From assembly GCF_001436215.1 (NCBI RefSeq), contig NZ_AYYP01000072.1:74690-138689 (forward strand): a stretch of DNA of 64,000 bases. The letters run 5' to 3'. The DNA comes from Ligilactobacillus agilis DSM 20509 (GTDB lineage: Bacteria > Bacillota > Bacilli > Lactobacillales > Lactobacillaceae). The notes beneath the pieces are model-generated. The model was not told the DNA's origin and did not search any database. It saw only the letters and a program-made list of their open reading frames with translations. The translations under genes and the position numbers were made by a program. Positions 61,137-64,000 of this stretch are shown here, in pieces; within the stretch, counting starts at the first letter, position 1, and every line of letters starts with the position of its first letter.

Positions 61137-63365
61137 ATGAGTGATGAGTACCAAGCAGGGTTAGATGCTTTACAGGCTGGCAAAGTTCAGCTAGCCAAAG
61201 AGTTGTTTGCAGCTAGTGATGATGAAAGGGCAAGTGGTGAGCTAGCTAAACTAGCTACTCGGCAAAAAGACCAGTTGATTTCTGCTTGCCTAATTACTAA
61301 GAATAATCAAAGGACATTAGCAGAGTGTTTAGCTTCTCTGTACCGGTATAATTTTGAAATCGTAATTGCAGATACCGGTTCGACTGATAAAACGGTTGAG
61401 ATTGCCCGCCAATTTACAGATAAGGTCTACCACTTTGACTGGGTGAATGATTTTGCTGCCGCCCGAAATTTTGCCGCTAGTAAGGCCAGCTTTGATTACA
61501 TTTTAACTTTAGATAGCGATGAACGCTTAGTTGGTGGTAGCAAGGAGGAGTTACAAGATTTCTTTATTAACACTGATACTAAAAAGACGGTGGGACTGTA
61601 TAAGGTTGTTAATATTTTAAGTAGTGGCAAAAAGCAAAACCAGGTGATAAACAATGTAATTCGGGTTTATGATCGACGCTACTGTAAATACTACTATCGA
61701 ATTCATGAACAGGTTGGCTTGATTGCTGACGAAAGTGCTTTATTGGATACTAAGGTGTTAAAGTTTAGGACAATTCATTATGGGTATCAAGATGAAAAAC
61801 TCTTGCAAAAAAAGAGTCAACGGAATGTAGAATTGTTATTAGCACAACTGGCAGTAACCCCCGACCATGTTTATTTTATTTATCAGTTAGCCAAAAGTTA
61901 CTACATTTTAAAGAATTATCAGCAGTCGTTTGAATACTTTGCTAAGTTCTTTTTAATACAAAAAAATTACCGCCTTCAGTGGGTGAGGGACGGAATTGAC
62001 GCTTACCTTAAGCTTTGTATTAAAACTAAGCGCTATGACAAGGCTTTAGAGTGTGTTAACTTATGCCAGGAACAGTGCCAAGATTCTTTTGATATGCTTT
62101 GCATCTTTGCAACGGTTTACGTTGTCACCGATAATGATGAACAGGCAATAAGAGCTTTAAAAAAAGCATTGACGCTCGCTTCGCCAGATAAGGGTGAATT
62201 TGGTTGGACCACAGCAGATGCTTGTAAGGATTTAGCTAAAATTTATGAGCGTCAAGGTAGGTGGGTTTTAGCTAAGGAAATGCTTACTAAGGTCGGGGAT
62301 GAAAAGCTCAAATTAAATCTAGATCAGCAACTGACAGTAGTTGTTTTGGTCGATGAAGAAACAACCAAGCTAACAGCTTGTTTACAATCACTGGCGGTTT
62401 TAAGGGCGAACTATCTCATCCTTGTAAGGGGAACCAATCCGCAAACGATTACGTTAGCTCGTCAGTATAGTCAAGCTGTATATCACTTTAGTGGGCAAGA
62501 AGATGAGTTAGGGAATTACTGTTTAACTAAGTTAACCACGGATTATGGGCTCATAGTTCATGCTAATGAAAAGTTACTTGGAGCTGACCCGGATGTTTTA
62601 AAGCAAATTACTAGTAAAAAAGCCGCCATTGTGGGGCGGGTACGGATTAAAGTTCCGGTTAAGGGGGATGAATTCGGACGGCAAACTCATGAGTTAAGAC
62701 TCTTAGTTAAGTCTTATTCTAAGTTTAACGGCCCTAACCTAACCGATATCAGTAGTAGAAAGCCTAGGCAGTTACTGAAACAAGTCGAGTTACCTTTAAT
62801 CTTGGCTAAAAATTTGACCTATGAAGCTTATTACCAAAGCGAAGTAGCTAAGCAAACTAGGCTTAAAGCTAGTTTAAAGCAAAAACCTAATCCAACTGCA
62901 AGCTTTGAGTTAGCAGAAAGTTACTACCATTTTGAAAATTATGAGGCCGCTAGTCAAGCTTACCTCGACTTTTTAAGTGGTCCGCTTGAACTTGCTAAAG
63001 AAGAAACGCTAACGGCTGTCACTAATTTAATTTCGGCCTTAATAGAAGTTAAAGACTATCAAGGAGCATTTAACATAGTTACTACCTTTAACCCCTATTA
63101 TCAAGGTCTATCTGATTTTCAGTTTGCAGCTGGACTGGCTTATATGAATATAGGTCAGTTTGCAGACGCTTTGACAGCTTTTGAGAATGCTAGAAAATTA
63201 GCTAATTCAGATTCTTTAGGCATTAATACCTACCTAAGTTACTATCAACAAGGGGTAATTCATGAAGCTATGGGAAATAAGCAACAGGCCTTGGGAGCCT
63301 ATCGGTTAGCCGGTAAATATGAATTAGCTAAGGCGGGAGTAGAGCGCTTACTAAGAAAAAAATAA
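61137..63365 (+). CDS. TPR-linked family 2 glycosyltransferase (4) with degenerate second GT2 domain
   Basis: A 742-residue protein. Residues 1-45 form one TPR-like pair, then GT-A domain 1 (about 46-230) with SACLITKNNQRTLAECLASL, DSDE at 126-129 and FDWVNDFAAARNF. TPR-like helices follow (240-390). A second GT-A-like region (about 399-560) has VVVLVDEETTKLTACLQSL and HANE at 475-478 in place of DSDE. A final TPR block (about 620-735) ends the protein. Start after AGGGGGAAAAG. It is the last gene before flagellin. Confidence 0.84.
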   Translation: MSDEYQAGLDALQAGKVQLAKELFAASDDERASGELAKLATRQKDQLISACLITKNNQRTLAECLASLYRYNFEIVIADTGSTDKTVEIARQFTDKVYHFDWVNDFAAARNFAASKASFDYILTLDSDERLVGGSKEELQDFFINTDTKKTVGLYKVVNILSSGKKQNQVINNVIRVYDRRYCKYYYRIHEQVGLIADESALLDTKVLKFRTIHYGYQDEKLLQKKSQRNVELLLAQLAVTPDHVYFIYQLAKSYYILKNYQQSFEYFAKFFLIQKNYRLQWVRDGIDAYLKLCIKTKRYDKALECVNLCQEQCQDSFDMLCIFATVYVVTDNDEQAIRALKKALTLASPDKGEFGWTTADACKDLAKIYERQGRWVLAKEMLTKVGDEKLKLNLDQQLTVVVLVDEETTKLTACLQSLAVLRANYLILVRGTNPQTITLARQYSQAVYHFSGQEDELGNYCLTKLTTDYGLIVHANEKLLGADPDVLKQITSKKAAIVGRVRIKVPVKGDEFGRQTHELRLLVKSYSKFNGPNLTDISSRKPRQLLKQVELPLILAKNLTYEAYYQSEVAKQTRLKASLKQKPNPTASFELAESYYHFENYEAASQAYLDFLSGPLELAKEETLTAVTNLISALIEVKDYQGAFNIVTTFNPYYQGLSDFQFAAGLAYMNIGQFADALTAFENARKLANSDSLGINTYLSYYQQGVIHEAMGNKQQALGAYRLAGKYELAKAGVERLLRKK

Positions 63366-63385
63366 TTTTTTTTGTAAAAAAGGGT

Positions 63386-63411
63386 TTAATAAAATTATTT
63401 GCTGCCGATAT
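63386..63411 (+). promoter_or_regulatory. Sigma-28-type promoter of flagellin
   Basis: TTAA (63386-63389), 14 bp, GCCGATAT (63404-63411), the exact -10 consensus. A 65-bp leader leads to the strong TAGGAGGAAC ribosome-binding site of the flagellin gene. The 111-bp gap holds nothing else. Confidence 0.9.
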
Positions 63412-63476
63412 ATATACATGTAAGGAGTTAAACAACTCTAACTAACAACAAACATTTGATTAGGAGGAACTTCATT

Positions 63477-64000
63477 ATGCGTATTAATACAAATACTGCC
63501 GCAATGAACACATATACAAAGTACTCAGCAGCTGCTAACGCTAAGGCAAATGCCTTAGAAAAATTATCATCTGGCTCACGGATTAACACAGCTGCAGACG
63601 ATGCTGCTGGTTTAGCAATCTCAAACAAGATGACTGCTCAAATCAGTGGGATGAAGCAAGCACGCTCAAACGCTCAAGATGGGATTTCCCTTCTTCAAAC
63701 AGCAGAAGGTGCGCTTGAAGAAACTCAAAAGATGTTAAACCGGATGCGTGACCTTTCCCTTCAAGCATCAAACGGAACATTACAATCAGAAGACCGTCAA
63801 GAAATCGCTTTGGAAATGAACACTTTAGTTTCTAACATCGATGCTATCAGCAAGAACACTAAGTTTAACGGCTTAGGTCTTTTCGGTACAGGTGCAGCTT
63901 CAGGTTCAGGTGCTTCAGCTGCTGCAACTTCAACTAGCTTTAAGTTCCAAGTAGGGGCTAACTCAGGTGAAACAACTTCAGTTACAATCCAATCAATGGA
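63477..64000 (+). CDS. hag: Flagellin, N-terminal part
   Basis: The 3' end is cut by the window edge; 174 residues are visible. The conserved D0/D1 N-terminus is clear: RINTNTAAMNTYTKYSAAAN, LSSGSRINTAADDAAGLAIS and NAQDGISLLQTAEGALEE. The region LNRMRDLSLQASNG with Glu113 matches the part of flagellins seen by TLR5. After FNGLGLFG there is a Gly/Ala/Ser/Thr-rich stretch (about 137-154), the start of the variable part and a likely surface for glycosylation. Strong AGGAGG and sigma-28-type promoter. Confidence 0.95.
   Translation, partial: MRINTNTAAMNTYTKYSAAANAKANALEKLSSGSRINTAADDAAGLAISNKMTAQISGMKQARSNAQDGISLLQTAEGALEETQKMLNRMRDLSLQASNGTLQSEDRQEIALEMNTLVSNIDAISKNTKFNGLGLFGTGAASGSGASAAATSTSFKFQVGANSGETTSVTIQSM

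Overview
The window comes from a low-GC Gram-positive bacterium, most likely a motile member of the Lactobacillaceae. The left edge carries the lactobacillar mltG-udk-greA order, ribosome-binding sites are strong AGGAGG types, and there are no flagellar L/P-ring genes (flgA, flgH, flgI). The genus cannot be fixed from this sequence alone.

Layout. Positions 1-2474: housekeeping genes (mltG 3' end, udk, greA, a nitroreductase). Positions 2477-3801: an Rpn-family nuclease gene bracketed by two near-identical 76-bp terminator repeats. Positions 3816-6122 (minus): a class A penicillin-binding protein. Positions 6233-10017: a sigma-28-type promoter, motA, motB and a dCache chemoreceptor. Positions 10082-11864 (minus): a leaderless LysM/Apf-type muralytic protein and a secreted coiled-coil protein. 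Positions 12342-41792: one long flagellar/chemotaxis operon, in order flgB-flgC-fliE-F-G-H-I-J-K-flgD-flgE-swrD-fliL-O-P-Q-R-flhB-flhA-fliA, a TnpB insertion element, flgF-flgG, an orphan FtsE-like ATPase, a second chemoreceptor, cheW-cheD-cheB-cheR-cheA-cheC-cheY-cheW2-fliM-fliY. Positions 41811-47988: terminator, sigma-28 promoter and late genes (flgM, flgN, flgK, flgL, an unknown gene, fliD, a FliT-like gene, fliS). Positions 48000-63365: a glycan island with four TPR-linked family 2 glycosyltransferases, two family 4 glycosyltransferase copies (one broken), and a CDP-linked triad (glycerophosphotransferase-like, LicC-like cytidylyltransferase, opine-dehydrogenase-like). It ends at the flagellin gene, which runs off the right edge.

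How it works together. FliA (sigma-28) is encoded in the early operon. Six sites of the form TTAA/TAAA-N14-16-(G/A)CCGAT(A/T)(A/T) precede motA, the second chemoreceptor, flgM, the two divergent glycosyltransferase units and flagellin. Filament, stator and glycan genes therefore look like one late regulon held back by FlgM. The glycan island very probably decorates flagellin.

Most notable points. (1) fliP, an essential export-gate gene, has a clean in-frame TGA replacing a conserved Gly codon. (2) One of the two tandem GT4 genes has an in-frame TAA. (3) The two divergent glycosyltransferase promoters share a single TTTAAA -35 core. (4) Two glycosyltransferases carry a second, catalytically degenerate GT2 domain. 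(5) The cytidylyltransferase/opine-dehydrogenase/CDP-polyol transferase triad suggests an uncharacterised phosphodiester flagellin modification. (6) A leaderless muralytic protein and an orphan FtsE sit where a rod-associated peptidoglycan hydrolase system would be expected.
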